From Pleurostoma richardsiae (taxonomy: Eukaryota > Ascomycota > Sordariomycetes > Calosphaeriales > Pleurostomataceae): DNA of 64,000 nucleotides. A program made the position numbers and the translations under genes. The notes beneath the pieces are model-generated. The model had not been told where the DNA came from and did no database searches. It saw only the letters and a list, made by a program, of their open reading frames with translations. Each line of letters begins with the position of its first letter. The first letter of the stretch is position 1. The stretch covers positions 434,001 to 498,000 of the forward strand of contig JANBVO010000006.1 of NCBI GenBank assembly GCA_030052745.1, in the 5' to 3' direction. This document shows positions 42,769-54,052 of this stretch, in pieces.

Positions 42769-45160
42769 ATGGCTGCCTCCGTTCCTTCTGGCGCTGTTGA
42801 CCAGCTCGCCTCCGACCTTGGCAACACTTCCCTGAACGGCGAGAACAAGGCTCCCGCCATCAACACCAACGTCAACTCCGGTGATTTCCAGGGCGATGAT
42901 GCCGATACCGCCGCTCCGACCCCGAGCTCTGCGGCTCCTCACGCCCAGGCCTCCGCCTCTCTGTACGTTGGCGAGCTTGACCCGTCTGTCACCGAGGCCA
43001 TGCTCTTCGAGCTTTTCTCTCAGATTGGCTCTGTTGCCTCCATCCGCGTCTGCCGTGATGCCGTCACCCGCCGCTCTCTTGGTTACGCCTATGTGAATTA
43101 CAATACCACCTCCGACGGCGAGAAGGCTCTTGAGGACCTCAATTACACTCTCATCAAGGGTCGCCCCTGCCGTATTATGTGGTCCCAGCGTGACCCGGCC
43201 CTCCGCAAGACCGGTCAGGGCAACATCTTCATCAAGAACCTCGATGCCGCCATCGACAACAAGGCTCTGCACGACACTTTTGCCGCCTTTGGCAATATTC
43301 TGAGCTGCAAGGTTGCTCAGGATGAGAACGGCAATTCCAAGGGATACGGATTCGTCCACTACGAGACCGATGAGGCTGCTCAGCAGGCCATCAAGCACGT
43401 CAACGGCATGTTGCTAAACGAGAAGAAGGTCTATGTCGGCTACCACATCCCCAAGAAGGACCGCCAGAGCAAGTTTGAGGAGATGAAGGCCAACTTCACC
43501 AACGTCTATGTGAAGAACATCCCCCAGGAAACCACCGATGATGAGTTCCGTGAGCTGTTCGAGCAGTTCGGTGACGTCACATCGTCGTCTCTCGCTCGCG
43601 ATACCGAGGGCAAGAACCGTGGATTTGGTTTCGTCAACTTTGCCACCCACGAGAGCGCGTCGAAGGCTGTGGATGACCTCAACGGCAAGGATTTCAAGGG
43701 CCAGGACCTGTATGTTGGCCGTGCCCAGAAGAAGCACGAGCGCGAGGAGGAGCTTCGCCGATCTTATGAGGCTGCTCGTCAGGAAAAGGCCAGCAAGTAC
43801 CAGGGTGTCAACTTGTACATCAAGAATCTTGATGATGATATCGACGATGACAAGCTGCGTCAGATGTTTACCGATTTCGGCCCAATCACTTCGGCTAAGG
43901 TCATGCGCGACAGCCTTCCTGATCCCTCCAAGGAAGAGACCGATACGGATGATAAGGACAAGGAAAACAACAAGGAGGGCGATGAGGCCAAAGAGGGCGA
44001 TGAGGAGAAGAAGCCTGAGAAGAAGTCGAGCGACAAGAAGCCCCTTGGCAAGAGCAAGGGCTTCGGCTTCGTCTGCTTCAGCAACCCTGACGACGCCACC
44101 AAGGCTGTGGCGGAGATGAACCAGCGAATGATCAATGGCAAGCCGCTCTATGTCGCGCTTGCCCAGCGCAAGGATGTTCGCAAGAGCCAGTTGGAAGCCA
44201 GCATCCAGGCTCGTAACCAGTTGCGTATGCAGCAAGCTGCAGCTGCCGCTGGTATGCCGCAGCAGTTCATCCAGCCTCCCGTCTTCTACGCGCCTGGACA
44301 GCAGCCTGGCTACATTCCTCCTGGTGGTGGCCGAGGAATGCCTTTCCCGCAGGCCGGTATGGGCATGCCTGGCGTCCAGGGTGGCCGTCCTGGTCAGTTC
44401 CCCGCTGGCTATCAGCAGGGCGGGCGTGGAGGCATGGCCCCTCAGCAGTTCCCCCCGAACATGTACGGAATTCCCGGCCAGATTCCTCCAGGCGCTCCCT
44501 ACGGCCAGCCCAACAACCCGCAGTTTATTCAGGCTATGCAGCAGGTCCAGCAGCAAGCCGCCGCTCTAGCTGGTGGCCGCGGTGTGTCTGCTGGCCGCGG
44601 TCCTATGCAGGGAATGGCCGGTCTTCCCGCAATGGGCGGCCCCGGCATGCCCGGCTACCCCCCTCAGAGCCGTCCGCAGGGTGGCGTCTCTGGCCGTGGT
44701 AACGCTGGACGGGGATTCGCTGGCGCACCTCAGGGACGTGGTACTCCGGGTCAGGTTCCCGCGATGCCGGCCATGGGTGGTGCGGATCTGAACGCTACCG
44801 CCTTGCTCGAGTCTCAGCTCGCTGCCGCCGGCAATAATGCTGCTCAGCAGAAGCAGATCCTCGGTGAGGCTATCTTCCCCAAGATCCAGGTCATACAACC
44901 TGAGTTGGCGGGCAAGATTACTGGTATGCTTCTGGAAATGGATAACACTGAGCTCGTCAACCTGTGAGTACCCACCGTTCTTTCCTTGGAGACCTCATTT
45001 GCTAACTGTCAATAGTATTGGAGATGACAATGCTCTGCGAGCAAAGGTCGACGAGGCTCTCGCTGTCTATGACGAGTATGTCAAGTCCCAGGGTCAGGCC
45101 CAGGGCCCCGGAGAGGGCGAGGCCGAGAAGAAGGAGGAGAAGCCGGAGGAGAAGGCTTAG
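42769..45160 (+). CDS. pab1: poly(A)-binding protein Pab1
   Basis: Exons 42769-44963 and 45016-45160 (52-nt intron), 779 residues. Four RRMs: about 63-140 ([17 protein letters not shown]), 151-228 ([16 protein letters not shown]), 244-321 ([16 protein letters not shown]) and 347-465 ([16 protein letters not shown]). RRM4 carries a highly charged insertion of about 45 residues ([20 protein letters not shown] and onward) before its RNP1 block, [10 protein letters not shown] Pro/Gly/Gln-rich linker follows with RG repeats, then the MLLE/PABC domain ([20 protein letters not shown]), which is completed by exon 2 ([20 protein letters not shown]). It binds mRNA poly(A) tails and links them to translation factors and deadenylases. 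The start context AAACAATGGCT is strong, and strong codon bias creates long ORFs on the opposite strand. Confidence 0.96.
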
Positions 45161-46139
45161 AATGTCCGCTCCCTCGGGCGCAGCCTCGTCTGACGATTGC
45201 CTCTGTGGATCCTCTGCTTTCTTACTCGGTTGCTTTCTATTCGTCTCAGCATATTTATTTCTCCCACTGGTCTCGAGCGGACCAGGGTAGATTCGTGAAC
45301 GGCCTTCGGAAAAGTTATGACTCAAGTCCTCGAACAGTTGGCGGCATAATCGTCTCACCTGCATCTCGTTACGACAGCCTGATGCTTTTGAGGCCATTTC
45401 CTTCGGAGCTTTGTGGTATCAAAGCTCGAAGAGGCCGCCTTTATGGTTGAGGGGACGCACCTTTACCATGTACTGATAGACTTTGCTGTTTGGTTGGAAT
45501 CCGGTCAAGGGTTGGTCGTCTCGCGGATCAAGGCCACCTGGCTGTGTTGCCCATTGGCGTTTTACGGTTCCGGTTTGTCTTGACTGGCCACGACACTGGC
45601 TTCCCCAATACCCCCTTTACGGCCCTTGACTGAGGATTAAGGCCTACTACGTCCGGACATGGAGAGGAACGGACGATTATTCCGCAAAATAGGGGTTAGG
45701 ATTAATAGACTCAGAAAGTTCTCATGCCTTGTGTTGCTGCTGCGTAGTGATACCTTCGTGCTCATAAACATTACTAGCGGAGCTGCCAGTGTGACGCCTC
45801 CCGATGCATCCTGCCGTCCAGACAATACACCTGTGTACACCTTTTCTTGACGTCCTTTCCGCACTGTCGACCGCCTAGGACGCCAGGCAAAGCCATCTCC
45901 GTAATAACTATCCACTCCCGAGGTGCGGCGTACATGTGAACCGGAAAGGTGGTGGCCGGCCCCATTCTTCTATATATCCTCCAGCGTAAAACGCATGCAC
46001 CTTTGTCTCCAGTTCCTCCTGGTTATACAAACAGAACACCAACGCCGACTCCCGAATTTCTCCAGGAAAAGACAGCACAACCGTATAGGGGTCCCCGAAC
46101 ACCAGAAGACCACACCAGAAGACCCTGAAGCGACGAATT
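45161..46139. other. convergent intergenic region
   Basis: About 1 kb between the stops of PABP (+) and the membrane protein (-). No gene or repeat recognised. Confidence 0.5.
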
Positions 46140-48385
46140 TCAAGGCCATGACGCGCCGGCTCCCGGACTGCTCGCCGCCTGGTCTATCAGGCGTTGCCTC
46201 CCCGCCCCGCCCGCGACGCCGCCGGCACCGCTGCCGCCGGCGCCGTAGATCATCTCCATGAGCTTTCCCTTCTGGCGGGCGCGCACGCCCTCGAGGTAGG
46301 CGGAGACGTCCTCGAGCCCGCGGATCTGGTCGTCGACGGAGAGGTGGCTGGCGTTGGCGCCGCGCACGAGGGGGCCGACGAGCTTGCGGCGCAGGCTCTC
46401 GAGGGAGGCCTTGAGGGCGAGCAGGCGGCCGTTGTGCTCCTCGAGCACGCCCCTGTTGCGGACCGTCTTCTCGCGCACGTTCTGCAGCAGGCGGCGGTTG
46501 CGCTCGAACTTGTGGACGTCGGCGGCGCGGGGGCCCAGGATGCGCGCCCACAGCGAGGACAGCAGGTCGGCGTGGGCGGACTCCTGCAGGGAGGACTCGC
46601 GCACGACGGTGCGCGCCAGGTTGAGGAACTGCCGGTCGACGGCCTCGAAGAGCGCGAAGAGGGCCAGGCTGTGCTGCAGCTCCGAGGCGACGGCGTCCTC
46701 GAGCACGGCCAGGAACTCGTTGAAGGTGCGCTGCAGGGCTTGCCGCGTGCGCTGCGGGCCGGACATGCCGAAGAGCGCGGTCGCCACGGCGCCGACGCGG
46801 GTGGGCTCGCCGGCTGGTGTCTCGAGGACGCCGGCGCTGGAGAGCGCGTTGTGAATGTTGTCGAAGGCGGAGGTCAGCGGCGGGGAAGGCTGATGCTGGA
46901 TCTGAGCGAGCTCGCGACGAGCCCAGTCCATCACAATCAGGATACTAAGGAGAGAGCAAGTGTCAGTGCCGCGGACTCGTCCATAAAAGAATCTAAGGAC
47001 AATAGACAAAAGATGCCGCGACTGGGTGGAACTTACCCATCAATATCACCGTCAACGTTTGCGAAGAACTTGGTCAGCTCGATCGCGAGGGTCTTCAAGC
47101 TGTCGCTCAGCTCGTCCAGCTCCTTGACGATGATGGGCGCGCTCGTCATGTTACTCGAGCGCACGCTCTCACCGAGGTCCCAGACGGCCACGCCCGTCGC
47201 CTGCAGGTCGCCCACCTGCGCGACACCGTTTTCTGAATAGTAGATGAGAGGCTCGAACGAGCGCGCGATTCCGGCCACCTTGACCAGGTCAGGTACAGGC
47301 CGCGGCCCAGCGGGCTGGAAAAGCGACCGCATGGCCGCGATGGAGAGTACGCCCACTATCGCCGACAGGACCATCGAACTCCACGACTTGGTAGCCATAT
47401 GCACGTAGGAGCGCACGAAGGTAATTGCAGCTTCTATGGGCTCTGTACGCTGTTGCACTTCCGCCCGAACGGCGAATCGGATGTCTGTAGCATCGTTAGC
47501 AGGTGTCCCGTTACCCTGATGACTTCAGGTGGCATTGACGAACAATTTTCTGACGCATCTTTTGGAGGCAATCCGGCCAGAGTGGCTCTTAGTTCCTCCT
47601 GATTTGGTTCCTCGATCTTTATTCGGCCCTGATTCGCATATTCTGGCTCCGGACTCCTCTCCTTCTCGGGGCTCACACTCCCCGTGGGCAACCTCGTCCT
47701 CATGGCCGCGGCCAGGACATCGTCATCGTCAATATCGAGGCTCCCCTCCCTGGAGAAAGGCGGGGGTGGCGGCGGGGGCCGTCCGTAGCCGAGCAGATTA
47801 TCGCCCTTGTACCAGAAGCCGCTGGAGCGGTCACCGTTTTTGAGGTGCCTCCACGCCGGGGGGCTGTAGCCACCGGCGGAGACGTCCGCCGGCTCGTCCA
47901 TCTCGCTCTCCGACTCCGAGCTGCTCGCGGCGAAGCCCGAGTGGCGCGATCCGTAGCCGAAGGGCGGCGGCGAGTGGGCCTCGAAGTCGGTCAGAGAGGC
48001 GTCGAGGTGGTCCGTCGGGTCGAACGCCTGCATTGCCTCCCTTTGTCCTCCTGCGGCCCGTCCCGTCCTTCTTCCTCCGCGAGACCGGCAGTGCCTGTCG
48101 GTCAGTGATGGTCGCTGGCAGTCCCTCGATCAGGCGCGGGTGGTCCTGAAGCTCGATAGGGGAGGGGCCGCGAGCGCGATTCCAGATATTGGAAAGGTAG
48201 CTTGCGACGGGCCTGTTGTCCTCGCTGGTGCCGGTATAGTCGTAGAAGCCCCTTGTAGGCCGGAGAGGGGGAAGATAGAAGTAGAGGAACACGAGGGACA
48301 AGGTCAGGGACGCAAGAAACGTGCTCGGCGCAATGGTCACACTCAGTAAGCTCAGGTTGTTGTTCACGGTCACAAGAGACTGCAT
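46140..48385 (-). CDS. conserved fungal membrane protein, unknown function
   Basis: Four exons on the minus strand: 48385-48086, 48027-47544, 47484-47037, 46944-46140; 678 residues. There is a hydrophobic helix near the N-terminus (about 13-40, FLASLTLSLVFLYFYLPPL), then a Pro/Ser/Asp-rich linker with a run of seven Pro. A block then reads RFAVRAEVQQRTEPIEAAI, a second hydrophobic helix (MVLSAIVGVLSIAAM), and a region that looks well conserved (FEPLIYYSENGVAQVG, GVAVWDLGESVRSSNMTSAP, FFANVDGDIDGILIVMDWAR). The C-terminal part is mostly helical. Intron 2 (47485-47543) uses GTTCGT with a CTAAC branch. Intron 1 (48028-48085, GTCTCG..TGCAG, 58 nt) is the least certain: it reconciles two frames, but its branch site is weak, and a one-base indel near 48033 is an alternative. 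Confidence 0.75.
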
Positions 48386-49546
48386 GGAGTGAATCCCTCG
48401 CGCCGAGTGAGCTGTCGGCTGCTGCGGGAAGGTTTGCGACAGGATGAACTTTCAGGAGTGATGACAGCTGCCGCAGCTCCGTACTCAGATCAATAGGTGC
48501 TATAAGTTAAAGAGAGTCAGGCAAATAGGCAGGTAAGGTAGCGTGTAAGTCGAGAAGACAGCGCCAGTCAGAGCAGGGCGACGGGCCAAGACAGGCACGA
48601 TGTTCATTCACAACGAGAGGTTCTTGTTTCTTCTCGCGATACCGTTCTCTTGCGACAGCATTGTATCACGCTCTATCAGGATCAATTGGGAAAGCCGAGA
48701 TTTATGGGAGCCAGACAGGAGAAGCCGGGAGGGGGGTGAAATCGAGAGGTTGGGAGCATCCCCCTTTCGGGCTGTGAAGGGGCCAGCCAGCCAATCAGCG
48801 GCGGTGCCCATGCAAGGGAGGGGAGGAGAGGAGGGGCCGCTTTGCTGGCCGCCCGCCTCCAATCACGGGCCGTGACTTCTACTGGCGAAGGAGACGCGGG
48901 CAGCTCGCAGGTACCAAGTGTCTCGTAACAGCCACGAGATGGTGCCCAGCCCAGCTGCTGCTGATTCACATCAAGCCTGAAAGCCTCGACAAGGCCTGAA
49001 ACACGCGCATTCCCCGAGGAGCCGCAGCAGACTTCTATTCTTTCTTGCCTTGCCATACGTATTACGGAGCAGGTAGGACACGCACTACGTACAATGCCTG
49101 TCTACCTAAGGTATCTCAAGTCGAACTTCTCGTCATGCCATCTCTGTGTCCTAGCCAAGGTATAGATATTCTTATCGCCCCTCATCATTCATTGCTCATC
49201 ACCCCGCACTTGGGGACGCGAGCTCGAAGATGTTTCCACAGTTCACTCGCGTCTGTCTGTCAACATTGCGGCTTCTCGTCCAACCGGACTTCTCCACGAC
49301 GATGCACAATGTTGACAGCTCTCGGCGCTGATCCAATCGAAACGCATATACATAATCAAAACGCGTGCATGCCACGCCAAACAGGCAGAGGCGTCCTCTA
49401 GCCGCCTGACACACCATCCCGACGCCCTAAATCCAGTCAGCAGTCATTAGTTCATGAACTAGAGCCAGGCTCGTTATCGGGAGAGCGGAAGCTAATGCAA
49501 CCACTTAAACTTCTGTATAATTGGCCTCGTTGATCAGCACACGTTA
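48386..49546. other. intergenic region
   Basis: About 1.16 kb between two minus-strand genes: upstream of the membrane protein and downstream of the P450. Small overlapping ORFs only. Confidence 0.5.
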
Positions 49547-51270
49547 TCAGGCCTTCTCGAAGCGGAGATACAGCTGCTCGCTCGCCGGCCGTCCCGTGTA
49601 GCCGTCACCCTGCTCGATACCCTTGTCATCAACAATGTGTGTCGTGAAGTTGGAGTAGATGGCTGCGACGATCACTTTCATCTCTGATGAGGAGGTATCA
49701 GCCAACCAGCGACTCTGGTTCCCACCCCGGCGAGGATACAGGTGACTTGCCGTTCATAGCAAAGTTGGAGCCGATGCACATCCTGCCACCCGAGCCAAAC
49801 GCCCAGAATTGCCGGTTTCTCTCCCTCCGCATCTCTTGGTCGGCACCTGTGCTGTCGAGCCAGCGGTCAGGCTGCCACTTTTCGGCATCCGGAAAGACGC
49901 GCTCATCTCGATGTAGAGTGTGTGCCAGAGCTGCGATTCTCACACCCCCCGGAACAGTATACGGGCCGATTTGGCTGGAGGGATACGGAGTCTGCCGAGG
50001 TTGTGGTCCAGGAATCGGAGCGTGTAGTCGTAGGGACTCCATCAAAACTGCATGAAGCAATGGTAGGCTATCCAATTGCTTCGGATCAGGAAGAGCTGCG
50101 GCCAACCCGTCAGCGCCTAGCTTGAAGTTCGGCTCCAGACCGAGTAGTTCCGTCCGTAGTTCTTGCTGAAGCTCGCTGGACTGGGACAGATGCCACGCTA
50201 GGTACGTCAACGCCAAACCAGCAGTTTCTTGCCCAGCGAGAAGGTGGTCAAACAGCTCGGAGTTCACAGATAATTCTCTGTGGAGGAGTGCGGTAGGATA
50301 GAGTAGGGACTCTGTGCCGTTGGTGGCTTGTTCCCTGTCAAGGCCTGATAATAGCGCCTTAGTCACAACGGCATCATCTGCGGCGCTTCTTGGCCTGCCC
50401 TCTTCCTCGGAGATATATCGCAGAGTCGATCGGCACATGTCACTATTCCAGTCTGCCAGTTCTCTGTTCGCATCGTCAACCCAGCTGGGATACGGAGATA
50501 TCCCCAGCTTCTTGAGGAACGCAGTGAGCCTCGGGAGTTCCTGGGGAAAGAAGGGATAGTCGTTGCGGGACTTGTACAGGTTGAGCCAGTACTCGCGGTA
50601 CCGTTCATCCTGTAAGAAATTCGTACTATTAGATATACCAAAGATGTATGCCGAGATGAAGTCCATGGTAGTGGCAAGAAAGATGGAATAAACGTCTATG
50701 CCCTGGGCATACTGGGCGTTCGAGGGCGCCTGGCTCAGAATCGGGAGCAGCCGATCGAAAAGGATCACTCTAGCCTGAGCCGAGTTTGCAGGAGACGATT
50801 GGATGTATGACTTGGAGTAAACGTTGGAGATCATTCTCTTGCGCAACGAGTGTTCCCGAGAGGGTCTCGTCGAGAACAAGCAAGGAACTCTTCATGCTGT
50901 CAAAATGCGCAACAGGTTCATGGAGCAACACACCACCCGAGCTCACTCACCCATAGTTGTCAAAGAGAGAATACCACTTCGCCTTCTCAAACCCGCCTTG
51001 ATAGACAGTTCGCACCGCGTCGATACCGTCGACACTCAGCTCATGAGGGGCGACGCGGACAACAGGGCCTAGTCTTCGGTGGGCTTCATGCAAAGCCTGG
51101 TTCTCTAAGCGTCTGAATCGTTTGTACAAGATCCACAATGGCGAGACAGACGCGGACCAATGCGCGCTCGGGATCTTCGCCAGAGGTGAGACGAGGATTG
51201 GGTACACAGTATAGCGGTAAAACACAAGTGCCAGGGAGAGGCAACAGAGGAAGACGAGGGACAAGGCCAT
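49547..51270 (-). CDS. cytochrome P450 monooxygenase
   Basis: Three exons on the minus strand: 51270-50951, 50889-49751, 49683-49547; 531 residues. An N-terminal membrane anchor (MALSLVFLCCLSLALVFYRY) is followed by a short Pro-containing hinge. I-helix AGQETAGLALTYLAWHLS, K-helix ESLR, PERF-like QPDRWL and heme site FWAFGSGGRMCIGSNFA (Cys thiolate ligand) are all present. It is an ER-bound haem-thiolate enzyme needing a reductase; substrate is unknown and no biosynthetic backbone gene lies nearby. Intron 1 (50890-50950) ends in AAG, restoring DNYGVPCLFSTR; the CAG eight bases earlier puts the exon out of frame. Intron 2 (49684-49750) has a GC donor (GCAAGT) and joins NFAMN to EMKVIVAAIYSNF. 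The upstream TTG extension was not used. It is divergent from the F-box gene. Confidence 0.93.
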
Positions 51271-51897
51271 CCTGGTTGTATTGGCAGGCCAAAGTTGTGA
51301 GTGACTAACGGAAGACAAATCGGGGTCGATATGTGTCAATTGATCCTACGATTGACCAAGGACTAAATTAAGACGATGACTCTTCTTGGGTCGCTGTCAT
51401 AGATGGCCAGGGCAAATCACAGTGGACGCATTCCAAGGAGCGTTTCGGAGGAGTCGAGCCGTGACTATTTCTTTGTAGGCGAGTTGACACCGACTTCCTG
51501 ACTGATGATGATGCCGAATGAAGCTGTATTGTCGAGACCCTTGGCCGTTATCATTGAGGCGGGCTTCTCTTCTGTTGGCGGCTGGGCGCAACGGCGACTC
51601 CGCAGTTGACTCAAACACCCCTGCCAGCGTCACTGCACACCCAACTTTTAGTGCCCGCTTGTGATGACATAACTTTCACCTCGCCACTGGCCGAACCCCA
51701 AAGGGTATCTCACACGCAAAATTAGCTGATGAGGTACATGAACCAACGTACCGACTGTAAGAAACTTCGAAAGTCATCGTCTGGGTTTCCGAGACAGGTG
51801 CCTCGCTCGTCGAAGGAACCAGTGATGTTAGGAAGCATAAGAAGCCTAGGAGCCTGACGTCCAACCTTCCGGACTCGGATCGGGACCTACGCGCACC
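51271..51897. other. divergent intergenic region
   Basis: 627 bases between the start codons of the P450 (-) and F-box (+) genes; likely both promoters. Nothing further recognised. Confidence 0.5.
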
Positions 51898-53903
51898 ATG
51901 AAGCGAAGCCTCGACACCTTACCCGATGACGTTCTACTGTTGATTCTCAGCTACCTCGAAACCGCCAGAGATATCGCCAGTCTCATCTTGTCATGCAGAC
52001 GCCTTCACGCCCTCGTCAAGAACGAGGATGGATGGCGAGTCTTCGTGCGGAATCGGTTTTCTTCTCTTAATCTTCCACAGCCTAGAAGCGGCGGGCCTGA
52101 CTGGGAGGAACTCGCCGAGTCTCTCACCTGGCAGAGCCGGTGCTGGGACAGGAGATCTCTCTCCTTCAGAGCCTTCCTCCCTCGCTCTCCCCAGAGCTCG
52201 GGGCCCCGGGGTCGCCACGCCCCTTTTCAGCCTGTACTAGATGCTCACCTTAGCCCTGACTCCCAAGAGGAGCTGCTCGTCTTTGGCGCCGGTGAAGATA
52301 TCATCGCTCGAAGGCGAAGAAGGGTAGGGTCAGGGGCAGAGTCAACGGAGCAGACGACGACATGGTACCGCTCCCATGGCCACGAGTTTGGATTCGCGCC
52401 TGGGTATGATGATGTGAGGGCCATATCTATTGTGGCCCAGCCTAGCGGCGGCCAGAATGGGGACCTGGCTATACTGGCAGGCAGAGACAACGGCTATCTA
52501 TCGCTGCTGTCGGCAGCAGATGACTCCTTTGGCAATCTGATCGCCTCGTTCAGTCCTCTCCATGCCGCTCCAAGCGCCGCAGAGGCTGGTGAGGAAACAA
52601 TAACTAGTCAGGGCACGATCAACTCCGTGGACGTCCTGAGCGGTCGGAACATGTTCGCTGCTACCACCAAAACGAGCGTCCTACTGTATGACTTACCTCA
52701 GGAGACGCCCGCCAACGTTGGACCATCTACTGTCTTCGATCTCGGACGGGACGTCTTTGACAACAAGAGCATGACGCTGTCAAACGCAAAATGGATAGGT
52801 GATGACCTCTTGGCGCTTGGGCTCTCCGGAGGAAAGGACCCCTTAAGATATCTCACTGTGACACCCTCTGGGTTCACGGTTGATGTTGCGGCCAAGAATG
52901 CCGACTTGGAGGAGCGGTTTGGTGTCGAGTACGGTCGTCTCTGCGCGTCTTCGATCCAGCCCTTGAATGCGTCATCCATCACCAACGGCAAGGCGAACCT
53001 CCTCCTCAGTGCATGGAGAGACGGTACTTGCAGGTCTGTTTCATCGCCGCTACTAGAGACTTAATCATTCACGCAATCTAGCGACTAACCTACTAGAACA
53101 GACTGCAGGACATCCGCACACCCACGCCTTTCGACGCAGTGTACTGCGACAACATCGACCCCTGGTCCGACTTCGAGGCCCTCCTCCCCTTCGGCACCGA
53201 CCGCTTCGTCGCCGGCGGCGTCCACGGCGCGACCCTCAAGGTTTTCGACCTCCGCTGGCCGCGGCCCTACCACCACACCGACGCCCTGCCCTGCGGGCCC
53301 GACCGCCCCTTCCCGGCCCCGCACCAGCCCTTCGCCAGCCCGCCGCCCGACCCCCGCCCGGCCGTCGCCCGCTGCGAGCACCGCCTCGGCCTGCGCTGCC
53401 GCTGGCACGAGCTCTCGCGCGCCGTCTACTACCGCCCCAACAGCACCTTCTTCCTGTCCAAGTCCCTGCCCCGCGAGGAGAAGCACGCCGGCGTGTGGTG
53501 CCTCGGCCGCGCCTCGGACGTGTCGCCGGGGTTCTACGCCGGCATCTCCGGCGGTGTCGTCGAGGTGGGCCTGGGCTCCGGCGGGGACGTGGACCCGAAC
53601 TTCGGATTCCCGGGCGGCGGGCACCGTGGCGACAGGCTGCTCAGCAAGGGTGCGGGCTACATGACGCTCGACATGGAGGCCTCGATGATGGAGATCGGCG
53701 ACGGGTTGGCGTCGCCCCAGAGGGACCGCAGCATCCGCATCCCGCCGATGAGAGGGAGGGGGTGGAGGGTACTACCGGACCATCCCACCAACAGGATCGC
53801 GATGGAGAAGCTGAGGGAGCGGCACAGGCTCGATCCCAAGTATCAGCTGATTGACGACTTCAAAGAGAGAAACGCGGATAGCCGCTGGGGTGCTTATCGA
53901 TAG
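51898..53903 (+). CDS. F-box protein with WD40-like C-terminal region
   Basis: Exons 51898-53033 and 53102-53903, 68-nt intron (GTCTGT donor, CTAAC, AACAG acceptor), 645 residues. The F-box is at about 6-48 (LPDDVLLLILSYLETARDIA, then SCRRLHALV), the Skp1-binding module of SCF ubiquitin ligases. The rest shows irregular beta-rich repeats such as LAILAGRDNGYLSLLSA, FAATTKTSVLLYDL, LLLSAWRDGTCRLQDIRT and FVAGGVHGATLKVFDLRWP, which read like degenerate WD40 blades. A substrate-adaptor role is inferred. Exon 2 is much richer in GC than exon 1 and has a long shadow ORF on the other strand. The last residues (NADSRWGAYR) end 150 bases before the convergent nitronate monooxygenase. Confidence 0.87.
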
Positions 53904-54052
53904 AACTTGCTTGGGCTTTGCTATATTATTCGAAGTTCAGAGTAGACATGGGCACAAATAATAGACTATTGAAGCGGCAGGATTGAATCGCTGCAGAAAT
54001 GCCTGATAAGGTTATACAAACACGTCTATCCAGCATGTCTACCTTGCGCCTG

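Noticed and set aside
42751-44556. Long minus-strand ORFs (215 and 380 residues) opposite the PABP gene
   Set aside because: They mirror the strongly biased codons of PABP; their Leu/Val-rich products have no domain and the sense gene is certain.
46194-47240. 348-residue plus-strand ORF opposite the membrane protein
   Set aside because: It crosses a supported intron of the sense gene and shows only repetitive Gly/Ala/Leu/Glu composition.
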